A stretch of 64,000 nucleotides of DNA from Absidia repens (Eukaryota > Mucoromycota > Mucoromycetes > Mucorales > Cunninghamellaceae). A model generated the notes under the pieces. It saw only the letters and a list, made by a program, of their open reading frames with translations. It searched no databases and was not told the origin of the DNA. The stretch is from contig MCGE01000015.1 of assembly GCA_002105175.1 (NCBI GenBank), forward strand, positions 62,001 through 126,000. Direction: 5' to 3'. Positions 50,260-61,309 of the stretch are shown here, one piece after another (positions within the stretch are counted from its first letter, which is position 1; the number at the start of each line of letters is the position of its first letter). The position numbers and the translations under genes are program-made.

Positions 50260-52047
50260 TCAATAATGTGATGGTGGGGGAACAGAATTATAAGATGACG
50301 GTCCATTGGAAGGTGGAGAATTCGGTGAAGGTGATGCTGAATGGCGACTAGGTGTTGAGCCAGTAGGATTCGTAGATTGTTGTGGGGCTTCTGTCTGAGC
50401 AGGTACAGGAGGTTGCTGATGTTGATAGTACTGATTGTATTGATTGTAATAACTAGGATCGTATTGTTGTTGTCCATAATAATCATATTGACTATAATCA
50501 TAATTATAGTTGTTCCCGGATGCAGTGGCAGGTACAGCGGCGGTACTTTGACCTTCCGTGCCATATCCTTGATAATCATATCCCTGCTGATAATAACAAT
50601 AATTATAAAAAATTCAAATTTTTTTAGTATTTCTACCTTCCGTAACTAAAGTGATAATATTATTCTCTTGTCTTTTATTCAACTTACAGCATAGTGATAG
50701 TTTCCAGGTGGTTGATGATAGCCTCGGTTGTAAGAATTTTGTTGGTTTCGTTTTTCTACTTCTTCTTTGATTGTTCCAATCAGATCTTTTGCCAGTTGCA
50801 CGGCCTTTGGAAGCATTTCTTGACGAGGAGTTCTATAAAATAAATGATCAACGACACAACGAGGGTTAATAATCACGCTCCTTTCTGTTCTTCTTTTTTC
50901 TTTTCCAAGCAGACTTACGAGATATGGATATGAAGAGGCTCTTCAGATTCCACACCAGTTTCTTGTTCATAAAAACCAGATCCTTTACCTCTGAGTTGAA
51001 TTCGACACCCAGTGACACTGCTGATATGTTTGACATATGCACCTTGGGGACCAACGATTTTGGCGCGCAGATTGTAATGAGGTCCATCGGCGATATCTAC
51101 TGGTACATCTTCCTCATGGAATTTTCTAGGAGGTCTGTCATAAGGTGGTCGATTTGAATAGCTACCGTTGTTGTTGTTCCTGTCACCATATTGTGTATCA
51201 TTCTCATCCGTTTTGTTGTTATTCTGATCATGTCGATGATTCAAAGGTGGTCCAGGAGTCGGAACCGTGGCAGTTTCAATCAGTTCATTTATTTTGCTAA
51301 CAGCTTGATCCAAAGATTCTTGGTTGGCGGCACTAATAAATAGATACAGAGGAGGTTCCTTTTCAGTAGCAAGGTTGGCATCGGGATAATATTTGCCACG
51401 GGTGGTGATTTCTGTAATAATTAATTCAACAAGTCTAGTAAGAAACATTGAAACAGTAACAATTATAATATAATATACATACCTGCACCCGTTTCTTCAG
51501 TGATTTCTACTTGAGTGGGTCGACGAGTCAGCATATATCGATTCTTGAGGTCATTTATTTCGATTTTCTTGGTGAATTCCAACTTGTTGGTAGACGGAGC
51601 TTGAGGGATAGGATTAGACACTGAGCTGCCGCTTATTAATTCGGATGAATGTTCAGTTTTCGAAGCATCATTTGCTGGTAGGATCGTAGTTTTTTTCGTT
51701 GCGTACAGAGCATTGATTTTCGCAGCGGCAAGGCCTATGTGGGAGGAGTCGATGATATAAATTTGAGCATACATGGTAACAATTGTTATCTTTGTTGTTT
51801 ATTTACTTACTTGCTACTTTAACAGGATCCACCGCTCTGTCAGCATCAGCATCAGTTTTAAGGACTTTTGCAGGAGATTCGCTTGATGTGTCCGCTTGAT
51901 CCCACTTTCGTCGTCTAAAATATTTGTCATCCAAACAAAAATATTCAGAAAAAAAAAGCAATTATTAGCTGAAGATATTATCGACAATAGTGATTAAAAC
52001 AATCGAATTGAAGAGTGCGATTACCTGCTTGAAGTCTGTTCAGACAT
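50260..52047 (-). CDS. KHDC4: KHDC4/BLOM7-type KH-domain RNA-binding protein
   Basis: Six exons: 52047-52025, 51914-51811, 51734-51483, 51411-50919, 50832-50688, 50586-50260 (447 aa). The human homologue binds RNA and takes part in pre-mRNA splicing. After a short N-terminus with RRRKWDQ come two KH-like regions. In the first, FTKKIEINDLKNRYMLTRRPTQVEITEETGAEITTRGKYYPD is the family hallmark (LLTRgxTQxEIxxxxGAxVxTRGRY). The second has the GxxG loop in RAKIVGPQGAYVKHI followed by VTGCRIQLRGKGSGF. The C-terminus is a Gln/Tyr/Pro/Ser-rich low-complexity tail (YDYSQYDYYGQQQYDPSYYN). The first coding exon is only 23 nt. Confidence 0.9.
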
Positions 52048-53349
52048 GGGTCAAAAATAATTTGATTTAAATAAAGCGCAAGTGGCGAAAGAGAGAGAGA
52101 GTGAGGGAGGGAGGGACGAAAATAGAGAGAGAAAAAAAATATACTCATTTTACACGCCGCTCGTGGAACAATATCAGAATGATGAGAAGTAACCTATAGT
52201 ACTGTACTGTACGTACAGTACTACACAAGGTAAGAGAGAAACTAATGGTACATTTTTCAATGAATGATGTAAAAAGAGACGTGTTTTATTCGGATATAGA
52301 AACAAAACTATGGACAAACTAAGCACTAAATTCAAGTAATGGTGGCTCCAAAATCCTGAATTCAAAATGAAAGGGTTTCCCCATGCATCTTGTAATCCCT
52401 GAATGAAACCCCTTCTAAACTAGTCCTAACACTAACCTAAGATCACCATGACCTCATAGAAGTTGAATGGTGAAAGAAAAAGGAAGAAGGAAAAAAAAGA
52501 AATTGAAAAAAATGGGTGAGAATAAAAATCAAATCGGCGGAATTTGAAATATTTTCTGGAAGCTTATGCTGACCTGCAGTTCTGACCATTTCCCTGATAT
52601 TTTTTTTTGGTTTTATTTTCGAAAAAAAAGAAAAGAAAGTTCCAGGGGAGGAATATTGTCTTTCTAGATACAGCACGCTTACACACTTAAGAGTAATGAT
52701 GCGATTTCAGTTTCCCGTTGATATCACTATTGTGGGTTTCTACTATATCGCCTTCCGCCTCATGGAACCTCAACAAGCTTCCGTATCAACAGAAAAAAGA
52801 CTACACAGGATTTCTGTAATCTGATATAATAATCCATTAATATACATACATATATAGCGTTCTATAAAGCAATGACTATGTAAAATCAGCTGTGATAATT
52901 TATAAGGACGAAAAATTGACTACAGCTACCGTAATTTAATACATGCAGTAAATGATAAATGAGTGGTATGAGGTAATGGTTTTATCAAACGAGATAAAGC
53001 ATAGATAATATATAATACAGAAGACATAACGCGATCAAATATTGAATAGAAACGAATTTTTTATTGATATAATATAATATAATGTAATATAATATAATAT
53101 GAAATGGATTAATATGATATATAGATGAGCTGACAAAGATAGGTGGATCACGAGGATAAATATAAGAGGAATAAAACAATCATTTAAATGCAAAGTAAGA
53201 AACCCAGAAATAAAGAATGAAGAGAGGAAATGGGAAAGCAATATGGTGGTAACAGAGTCTTCATGTAAGTTGTGTAGAAGATACGCTAATAAGAGTAGTG
53301 TAGTAAAAGGAAGATGATAGGGGCCTGGCAGGGAAGGAATGAGAGAGTC
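52048..53349. other. Gene-poor gap holding repeat copy F
   Basis: Contains a purine-rich leader of the KH gene (GA repeats near 52090-52130), repeat copy F (about 52200-52745), and an AT-rich tract near 53070-53100 made of ATAATATAAT-like repeats. No gene was seen. Confidence 0.55.
52200..52745 (-). repeat. Dispersed intergenic element, copy F
   Basis: Minus orientation. Core at about 52351-52445; the box position (52530-52540) reads AAATCGGCGG, keeping only the GC half; the 5' block shared with copies C and D is at about 52692-52745. AATAAAACACG-type signal on the minus strand near 52285. Confidence 0.75.
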
Positions 53350-55197
53350 CTAAGATGAGATGGATCCATTTTGGAGCTTGGCATTAGCGATTTCACGAGC
53401 CTTCTTTTCGGGGTCAGAGAGAGCGTAGAAGATAATGGAGGCAATACCAATCAAAGCACAGATAATACATGCAGCCATAGCACCTTTACCTTTGGCAGTG
53501 AAACCATCGTAAAGTAAAGTAATACCACTAGGAGCACCGCTGAGATCCAGACCTTCCTTTCCGGCAGCATTACCTTCCGAAGGGTTTCCACCAGCAATAC
53601 AGACGTCCTTGAAAGCTTGAGGAAGAGTCATGCGTTGTTGAGCCACATCAGGTGCCACAATGAAGGTAGCTGCCAAACCAGATTCCAAATGCCAGTCAAT
53701 ATGACAGTGGAAGAACCAGGGACCGGGGTTATCTGCGCGGAAGCGAATGATGACATATTGTTCAGCAGGAATCAAGATAGTGTCACGGCTCATAGGGTTG
53801 CTTGACCATTCTGTGCTCGAGCGATCACCGGTCCAAGTACCATTCCCGCGACCCGCCATGTAGAAAGTATGGCCGTGCAAGTGAACTAGACAGAAAAAAC
53901 AAAAAGATAAATAATATGAACATACATAAAGGAGAGAGGCACTTACAAGGATGATTTCCAGAATCAAAGTTACTGATAGCAACTTCAATAAAATCAAGAT
54001 GTTTCATTATATACGCCATGGATTGCGGACCATAAACATCGACGTTGTTGGAATCATTGCCCATACCAAGCATTGTGTTGAGGGAAGGAACCTTGGGTTG
54101 CAAGTAAGGGAGCTCGTTGAACATACCGCGGTTGAATCCATCAGTGGTCACGTCAAAATTGAAGGTTAAATTGACAGATTGGTCAGGTTCAGGGATAGTG
54201 GCATTGATAAGAGGGACCAAAATAAAGTCATCAAAAGTAGATTGCATACCGACATCTTGACTAGAGGCAAAATTTTGGTGATTGCTGCTATAATAAACAG
54301 GTGCGGTGATGTCTAACAAAAGAAAAGAAAGCAATCAATAACATATATCAAGCAACAAAAGTACGTGTAGTTTTTGTTTTTGTTTTTGTTTTTCATTCTA
54401 TATCATACTTGTAATAAGGTTATCAGGCACAGTATCAAACATATCAGTATCCATATCAGCATGCATGTAGTAATTCAAATCCGTGGAGTTTGGCAGTGAC
54501 AAGGACAGAGATTCGTTGAGCGGCGGTCAAGTAAATACTGTCTACAGACGTACGATGTGTTTCGACCTGATATAACACAGTAAAAAAAAAAAAAAAAAAA
54601 TTGTTAATTTTACACAATGGTAATTAGGTGTGTATGCGTGTTCTGGCTTACCCCATCCACTTCAATGATATCCAAAGTATGATTGTCAATGCTGAGATAG
54701 AAGGTACTGAAACCAGAAATGTTGATGAATCGTAATCGGTAGGTCTTGCCAGGAGTGAATGAGAAGGTGGTGTTGGCACTATCGTTAATAATACCAGACT
54801 GAGGAACAGGTTCAGCGCCGGTAGGATTAGCGACATTCAAGAAAGTATTCAAGTTATCAGAGCTTTGTTTATGGTACCAATCTATAGGATGAATAAAAGG
54901 CATATTCGTCAATATCATACCGGGAACATACTCATTCGCCAATATAGTTTACCTGAGACAGTGACAATAACCTCTTCGTCATAGGTGTAGGTTTCATTAG
55001 GATTGTGAAGAATCAAGGGACCACGCAAACCATCCATGTATTGACCCTAGGACCATGTGGAGATTAGCAAATGCGATAATAGTCATTGTGTTTATTATTT
55101 ACCATATAATGGCTATGGATCCAGTAAGAACCATGCTGCGTAATGTTGAATTCATAAGTCAAATTGTAGTTAGGGGGAATAGCACTACATGGTCCCG

Positions 55198-55235
<38 letters not shown>

Positions 55236-55663
55236 TAAAGAAAGAGGAGTTCAAATATTTGTCCAAATTTGCCCAAATTTTCTTTTTTCTTACCATTGAG
55301 TAACGCCAACAGGGCCATCCATCCAAGGCGTATTGTTTTGAAACATACCATGAGAATGAAGAGAAGTAGGAATATCCAGGGCATTATGGGCATTGATCAC
55401 CAAGGTATCACCGAGATTCACATGAATAGCAGGAAGCCTAGTTTTAAGTCACGTAAAAAAAAATCATCAGTAAACTTGAAACATGACAGTGTATCTAGTT
55501 TATAAACGACTACATACGGCCATTTCCCATTCACACCAACCACCTGGCGTTCATAGAGGTTATCAGGGTTTGCAGTAACATAGGTGATATTCCAATCATA
55601 AACTACACGAGCTGCTTGAGTCAATCCAGCTCCCGCTGTCAAAAGCAAAGCCAAAAGACGCAT
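53350..55663 (-). CDS. FET3: Fet3-type multicopper ferroxidase, with one apparent frameshift
   Basis: Eight exons: 55663-55518, 55437-55294, 55184-55103, 55046-54953, 54881-54652, 54566-54409, 54312-53947, 53885-53350. A plasma-membrane ferroxidase that oxidises Fe(II) for uptake by the Ftr1 permease next door. The signal peptide ([18 protein letters not shown]) is followed by three cupredoxin domains. Copper-binding motifs are all visible: HSHG and WIHSHY (N-terminal), HLHGHTFY and [12 protein letters not shown] (C-terminal, with the Cys that links type 1 and type 3 copper). A single membrane segment ([19 protein letters not shown]) near the end is typical of Fet3, and absent from laccases. 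In exon 6 the frame breaks at about 54489-54491 (AAA): upstream reads RISVLVTAK, downstream [11 protein letters not shown], one base too many or two too few. Either a sequencing indel or a recent loss. Confidence 0.9.
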
Positions 55664-55792
55664 CTGAAAAAAAAAAGCTTTTTATTTTCAAAGAGTATTA
55701 AATAAAGAAGAAAAGAACACAATACTCAACTCGACCGTGAAAAATAAAATAAAACAGGTGAGATCACATCTCGGGGTTTAAATATTTTACCA

Positions 55793-55801
55793 TTATCAGT
55801 T
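55793..55801. promoter_or_regulatory. Near-match iron GATA site
   Basis: TTATCAGTT, one base from TTATCWGAT, 130 bp upstream of the FET3 start. Confidence 0.3.
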
Positions 55802-56011
55802 GGGGCGAAGTGATCGTGAAAACACTACACCAAGTCAACTGAGCGTAAATTCAAGGTGATACCAGCGTAACTCTCCATGGCTAAATAGTAACAGAATAGT
55901 GGGTCAAGTGAGATCGACTCTCCCGAGTAAAAAAAAAAAAGGAAGAATTAGGAAAAAACGAACCACTTTATCATCGGAGATCAAAGGATTTTTTCCTCTT
56001 TCTTATTGTTT

Positions 56012-56020
56012 TTATCAGAT
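56012..56020. promoter_or_regulatory. Iron-responsive GATA site, exact match
   Basis: TTATCAGAT, reverse complement ATCTGATAA, matches ATCWGATAA fully. It lies midway between the two start codons. Confidence 0.55.
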
Positions 56021-56147
56021 ACAAAACCCAGCCCTATGGAAATTGTCTTGATTTAGAAATGTGGAAAAAAAATGACTCAACGTGCCGTATAAACCTAGGG
56101 AAACCTAATGACCGTCATACTAATAGTAAGTCAAACTTGATTGAATA

Positions 56148-56156
56148 TTATCTGAT
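56148..56156. promoter_or_regulatory. Iron-responsive GATA site, exact match
   Basis: TTATCTGAT, reverse complement ATCAGATAA, a second full match, 136 bp from the first. Confidence 0.55.
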
Positions 56157-56390
56157 GAAGATGATCATCCCGAAACATCGTAAGTTGAATTTTTTTTCCC
56201 ATGCCTTTTAAGCCCTGACAGGATGATCAAGCGTATGTATATCAATTGTGTTACTTACAAAATCATGATCATCAAAGATTGATCTGAGAAAAAAAAAAAA
56301 AAAAAAAAAAGAATGAAAATTTTGGTTGGCGTTCTTTTTTATTTTTCCCTCTCTTTTTCTCTAATTTTTTTTTTTTTTTCATCACACATT

Positions 56391-57392
56391 ATGGCGTCTG
56401 ATGACTACTTTAATGGTAAAATTGTAGTAGCTAGACTGGTTTTTTTATTTGTTATTTTGGCGCTCACATACTTTTATCACTTTACTTTTTGAATGAAACT
56501 TTTTACCACTCATCACCTCAATCAGTGCCGATCTTCTTCATAATCTTCCGTGAAGCTTTAGAATCAATGATTATCTTGTCTATCCTTCTCTCGTTCTTGA
56601 AGCAAACATTTGAAGTCGGGACTCCAATTTACAAAAGACTTCGTAATCAAGTGTGGATAGGATCGGCTGTTGGTCTTGGGATTTGTATTTGTATTGGTGC
56701 TGCCTTTATTGCTGTTTGGTACACCGTTTTGAATGATATCTGGGGTAACTCTCAAGATATCTGGGAAGGTAATAAAATAAAAAGTTGTGATGAACATGAT
56801 GCCCATTTATTTTTGTTTTCTTTCGGAGGGCTGATTAGGTTGTTTCTCTCTTTTGGCCACTATCATGATCACGGTGATGGGTATTGCTATGTTGAAGACT
56901 GAAAAAATCCAAGACAAATGGAAATTAAAGCTAGCAAAAGCAATGGAAGCTGGTCAACATGGCAAACGAAAGACTTTCAAGCTCTGGATGCAAAAATATT
57001 CCTTCTTCTTACTTCCTTGTATTACTATTTTGCGTGAAGGTTTGGAAGCTATCGTCTTCATTGGTGGTGTCTCTCTTAATGTTGAAGCAAAGTCTATTCC
57101 TATTGCGGTTATTATGGGCCTTGTTTGTGGTGCCCTGATCAGCTACTTGATTTACAGAGGTGGTTCTATGATGAAACTCCGCTGGTTCTTCATCTTCTCA
57201 ACTGCTATCCTATATCTAATTGCTGCCGGTCTGATGTCAAAGGCTGTTGGTTTCTTTGAACAAAGTTCCTGGAATCAAATTATTGGGGGTGAATCTTCAG
57301 ATGTTATTTCCTACAAAGTGACAACCGTAAGTTAGAAAGATACAACTGAGTGAAATAAGGAACAAAAAAAAAGTGATATTTATCTTTTGTTT

Positions 57393-57432
<40 letters not shown>

Positions 57433-57775
57433 TGTCTGGCATGTTTCTTGGGGAAATCCTGATTTGAATGTTAGTAGCAATGGTGGTTGGCAAATCTTCA
57501 ATGCTATTCTTGGGTGGAACAACACTGCTACGATTGGTAGTATTACTAGCTACTGTTTGTACTGGATCCTGGTGGCTGGTTACTTGGGTTATATGTTTTT
57601 CAAGGAACGCAAGCATGCTATCGCCAAGGCTGAACGTGGTGACTTTTATAAAGACGATGCCAATGACGCTTTTGAAAGGGCAAAACAATATGTCAACGAA
57701 GATGGTGTGATTATTGGTCAAAACGAAAAGATGACTACTGAAGAAATCGTTCCTGTGGATGAACATAAGGTTTAA
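56391..57775 (+). CDS. FTR1: Ftr1 high-affinity iron permease
   Basis: Four exons: 56391-56415, 56526-56768, 56839-57326, 57431-57775 (366 aa). A plasma-membrane permease that takes up Fe(III) produced by the partner ferroxidase. Both REXLE motifs are present: REALE at residues 17-21 and REGLE at 155-159, the iron-binding pair of the OFeT family. Membrane segments alternate with loops (FIIFREALESMIILSILLSF, IPIAVIMGLVCGALISYLIY, WFFIFSTAILYLIAAGL, CLYWILVAGYLGYMFF). The tail is cytosolic and charged. The first exon is only 25 nt. Intron 3 ends in an unusual 32-nt A run directly before its AG. It lies head to head with the ferroxidase gene. Confidence 0.95.
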
Positions 57776-60700
57776 GAATCAACTTCCTTTTCCCTTCCAC
57801 TATATTCATTTATCCAATGCTTTTCACTTATACTATTACTACATTAGTTGCATTATTATCACCACTTTATTTTGTATCTCTCTTTTAGTATTCCAAATTA
57901 TGCATTTTCCCAGTATTGTAAATATCCTTTTTTTTTCTTTAGTTTATATTTTTTTTACTTGTTGTAATAAAGTTATTCATTTGAAACTTCAAATCAGGCC
58001 CCATCTTTTTTTTTTTTTTTACAGGGTTGTCAGGCGTTGAAACTCCTGTCTCTTTTTTTTTTCTTTTTTGCGGCACCATGATCGCATTCGGGTTTTGAAA
58101 TTGAGGGCCACATTTCCTTATCTTCGCCTTCCTCCAGCAAAATATCAATTGCTTGAAACATCAACCGACGAAATCGAATGCATTGTATGCTTCCCTCCTT
58201 TTGAAAACTTCCCTTCAACGTAAATGTGTATTTATATTGGCAAAAGGTATTACGGTTTGATTTTGTACCGGTTAAAAGATGGCTGGTTATTAGAAGTTAG
58301 GCGAGTCTCAGCTACTCGCATCAATTAGCTGGAACGATATAAGTTTTATAATATATTGGCCTTTGAGTTATAATAGGATAGTATTTCATCTCACTTTTAC
58401 CCCTTTCTTTTTGAACTCTTCCAACAAATAAAATTGTATATTCATTTATTTTTTTAGTCATACTATATTTGTCCATTTTTATTGTTTTTATAATGTGTGA
58501 AATGAAGTAGGGTCAATGATCTTTGAGTGGAGTTCATTCAAACTCAGCAAGGTAGAAAATATCCTGTGAGTGTTGTTTATGTGTATTGGACGAAAGTATG
58601 GTATACATGTAATTTTGGTTAGAGTTTATTAACTTTGTTTGAAAATGTATATTCCTCCCCCCGCCAAACAAAACTCTATTCGGTATCAGTAAATAGGGAA
58701 GTGCACGAATTTCAGGTTTTTTTAATAACATTACAAATAAAAGACCAAACTGAGCTGGATATATATATCATGTCAAATTTATGGAGATAATGCTGATGGC
58801 ACGACCTAATTTAATTGATATGGCTAATAGAGGGCGAATAGGGACATATTTCATACAGCATTCAGTGAACTAAAAATACTAACTAGCCATGATGCCTGTG
58901 AGCTGAGACAAATAGCCCTGAATTAGCTGAAAGCAGTGTAAATGTTTCTGTAACGGCGACTACACAAAAAGCACGATCTAGATTAAGCTATATGGTTGCT
59001 TTAATAATAAATGCTCAAGACGGCTCACCAGTAGCAGGAGCTCCGGAAAGGAAAGTCGTCATAGTGACTGAACTATAAGACATATTTTTGGTAGGACCCA
59101 CGCAAAACAGCTACATTGCCGACTTCTCTCATTATACTATAGACCAGAGGAAATGCAATAAAAAGTAAATATTTTATTGGAGCAGAGTCGATAGATACGA
59201 AAAATAAAGGAGAAGGGTTCATTCCGACAAGGAATTTTTAACAGATGGTTCTATTGGAGGTGCTATGAGGAAGTCTAAAGTGAAGTTGAAGAAAGGATAA
59301 TGATATTCTAAAAGAGCGTTTGTAAAATGGCGTCTTATATATTTTACAGTGCAAGACCGTCTTTTTTTGTCTTTTATTGAAACATGACAAACGATCAAAA
59401 CTAATAAAACTAGATTCATTGCTAGTAAAAAAAAGAAAAGGAATCTATTTTGCAAAATTGAGAGAGGCTAATGGGACACATTTTATTGAAGCAAGTGAAA
59501 AAAGACATATTTTATTCAGATATAGACACAGACTATGGACAACTAACACTAAACTAAGCTGATGGAGACTTCAAAAAACCAAGCAATGGTGGGCTCCAAA
59601 ATTCTGAATCCAAAATGAACGAGGTTCCCCATACATGTTGTAATCCCTGAGCTGAACCCCCTTCTAAACTAGTCTTGATACTATTCTGAGTTCAACATAA
59701 TCCTATAAAAATTGAATGGTGAAGAAAAAATAAAGGGAAAAAAATGGTCAAAAAGAAAAAAATAAAGCGGAAGAGATAAAAAAAAAATGGCGTCAAGCCG
59801 AATCACCCCTGGGTAATTTGTTGCGTGGAATTTCAAACTCATCCCACATCCAAATAAACACTCTTTCAGTTTTGACACTATCCAATCATAACAATAACGG
59901 CAAAATATTTGAAATAATATAAACACACTTTATTTGAGATTCAATAAACAAGATTCTCCATAAGCTTCACCCGTTTCACCCGTTTCGAAGTATTGCTATC
60001 ATGGAATACATCAGAGTGCCGTCTTCTTCTAGTGAGAGAAGTCGACGCGACGCTTGCCTAAATGTAACACGTACTTATTTAGGAAACGACGAAGCTTGGA
60101 ATACCTTTACACCACCGGATTAAGCATTCTATCACCAATGACAACAGCATCATTGTAACCAAATCTCGAAATTTAATAACAACCAAATCGCACTTTTCCT
60201 CATGCTTTTTTTTTTCAGCACATTCTACCGCCCCTGAGACACACACTGAACCCATTTTTTCATATATTCCGTATCGACATTGCATAATGAATCAGCATCA
60301 TGTTCATTCTGCTTAACGCTGGAGATTGGTTTTTGAAATTCAGGGTCCAGCAGAGCTTGGCACTATATAATAAACATTTCACGTGGGCGGCATTTGAAAA
60401 TTTTCATAATCTCTCATCAATATTGTTGGGCGTTTTTTTTTTTTTTTGAGTTTACAAAAAAGGGAAATGTTCTTTTTTTTTTTGTTCCTGTTTTTACAAC
60501 TAGTCAAATACCATGCAACATGATCGGCATGTTAATTCAATTCTCATGGTAGAAGCCCCTACTATTCAGCAGTGACGGTATCATGTCTCCCGCTTCTTTT
60601 TCGAATGACTCTTGTCAGTCAACAGCGACACTCTTTCCTTTTGCATTACCCGCTATGCCGTCATTCAAATAATGGCGATATCGTGATCCCCGCATCCTTT

Positions 60701-61309
60701 TAAAGCAATAAATATGATACCATACGAGTTCAGTATGATAACATGATGGTTTTGAATGCAACATGCAGCACTGTATCATGACTTAGTTAGTTTATTCCGC
60801 CTTCCTTGTAAAGTAATATGTCACTCAAAATAGAATGGTTTATCCTCTTTACTTCAACTAGTGTACATTACGTTTTGTTTATGTATCCACAATAATACAA
60901 CCCCATCTCAGCATGTTACGCTCGTAACTACGCCTTAAAAAAACACCACATTTTAAAACAACTGATTCAACTGCCCGATTTCACTAGATCTAATATTAGC
61001 TATAGTTTTCTTTTGTTTCCTCTATATATGTTTTGATCCATATATAAATCCAATTGAATAAACAGCAAGCGATCACAGCATACAATTCATTATTATATCA
61101 CATCGTATCGCATCATACATACGATATACAGTATCATCATCAAAATAGAAATAAATAAAAAAGACATCATACCACATCATATTGTAACAAATACAAAGTC
61201 AATTAATATAGTTTATTGATAATAAAACACATATGTAATCTAAAGGCAGAGGGTATTCACAAGACTATATACATTGAGTGATAAAGGGGATGGGGAGGAA
61301 TAAATCAAA
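57776..61309. other. Gene-poor gap holding repeat copy G and a possible insertion
   Basis: Contains the FTR1 3' UTR, a coding-like minus-strand stretch at about 58035-58200 with no clear gene around it, repeat copy G (59150-60720) interrupted by about 570 bp, and AT-rich sequence before the WDR24 stop. No complete gene was established. Confidence 0.5.
59150..60720 (-). repeat. Dispersed intergenic element, copy G, interrupted
   Basis: Minus orientation. Core at about 59600-59696; exact box CACGTGGGCGG at 60380-60390. The core-to-box distance is about 680 bp instead of 85-115, because homology stops near 59790 and resumes near 60370. The sequence beyond the box (60391-60700) matches copy A upstream sequence (2331-2700), including ACCATGCAACAT...ATTCTCATG and the CATTYAAC-type modules. 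AATAAA-type signals lie near 59507 and 59176. Confidence 0.75.

Larger units (their letters stand above)
55664..56390. promoter_or_regulatory. Shared FET3-FTR1 divergent promoter
   Basis: A 727-bp region separates the two divergent iron-uptake genes. It contains two exact and one near match to the ATCWGATAA recognition site of fungal iron-responsive GATA repressors (Fep1/SreA/Urbs1 family). T-rich tracts lie before both starts. The arrangement predicts joint repression by iron; that is inference. Confidence 0.65.

Noticed and set aside
53050..53110. Array of TATAATATAATGTAATATAAT-type units
   Set aside because: Simple AT-rich microsatellite; unit length and spacing do not suggest CRISPR or an origin.
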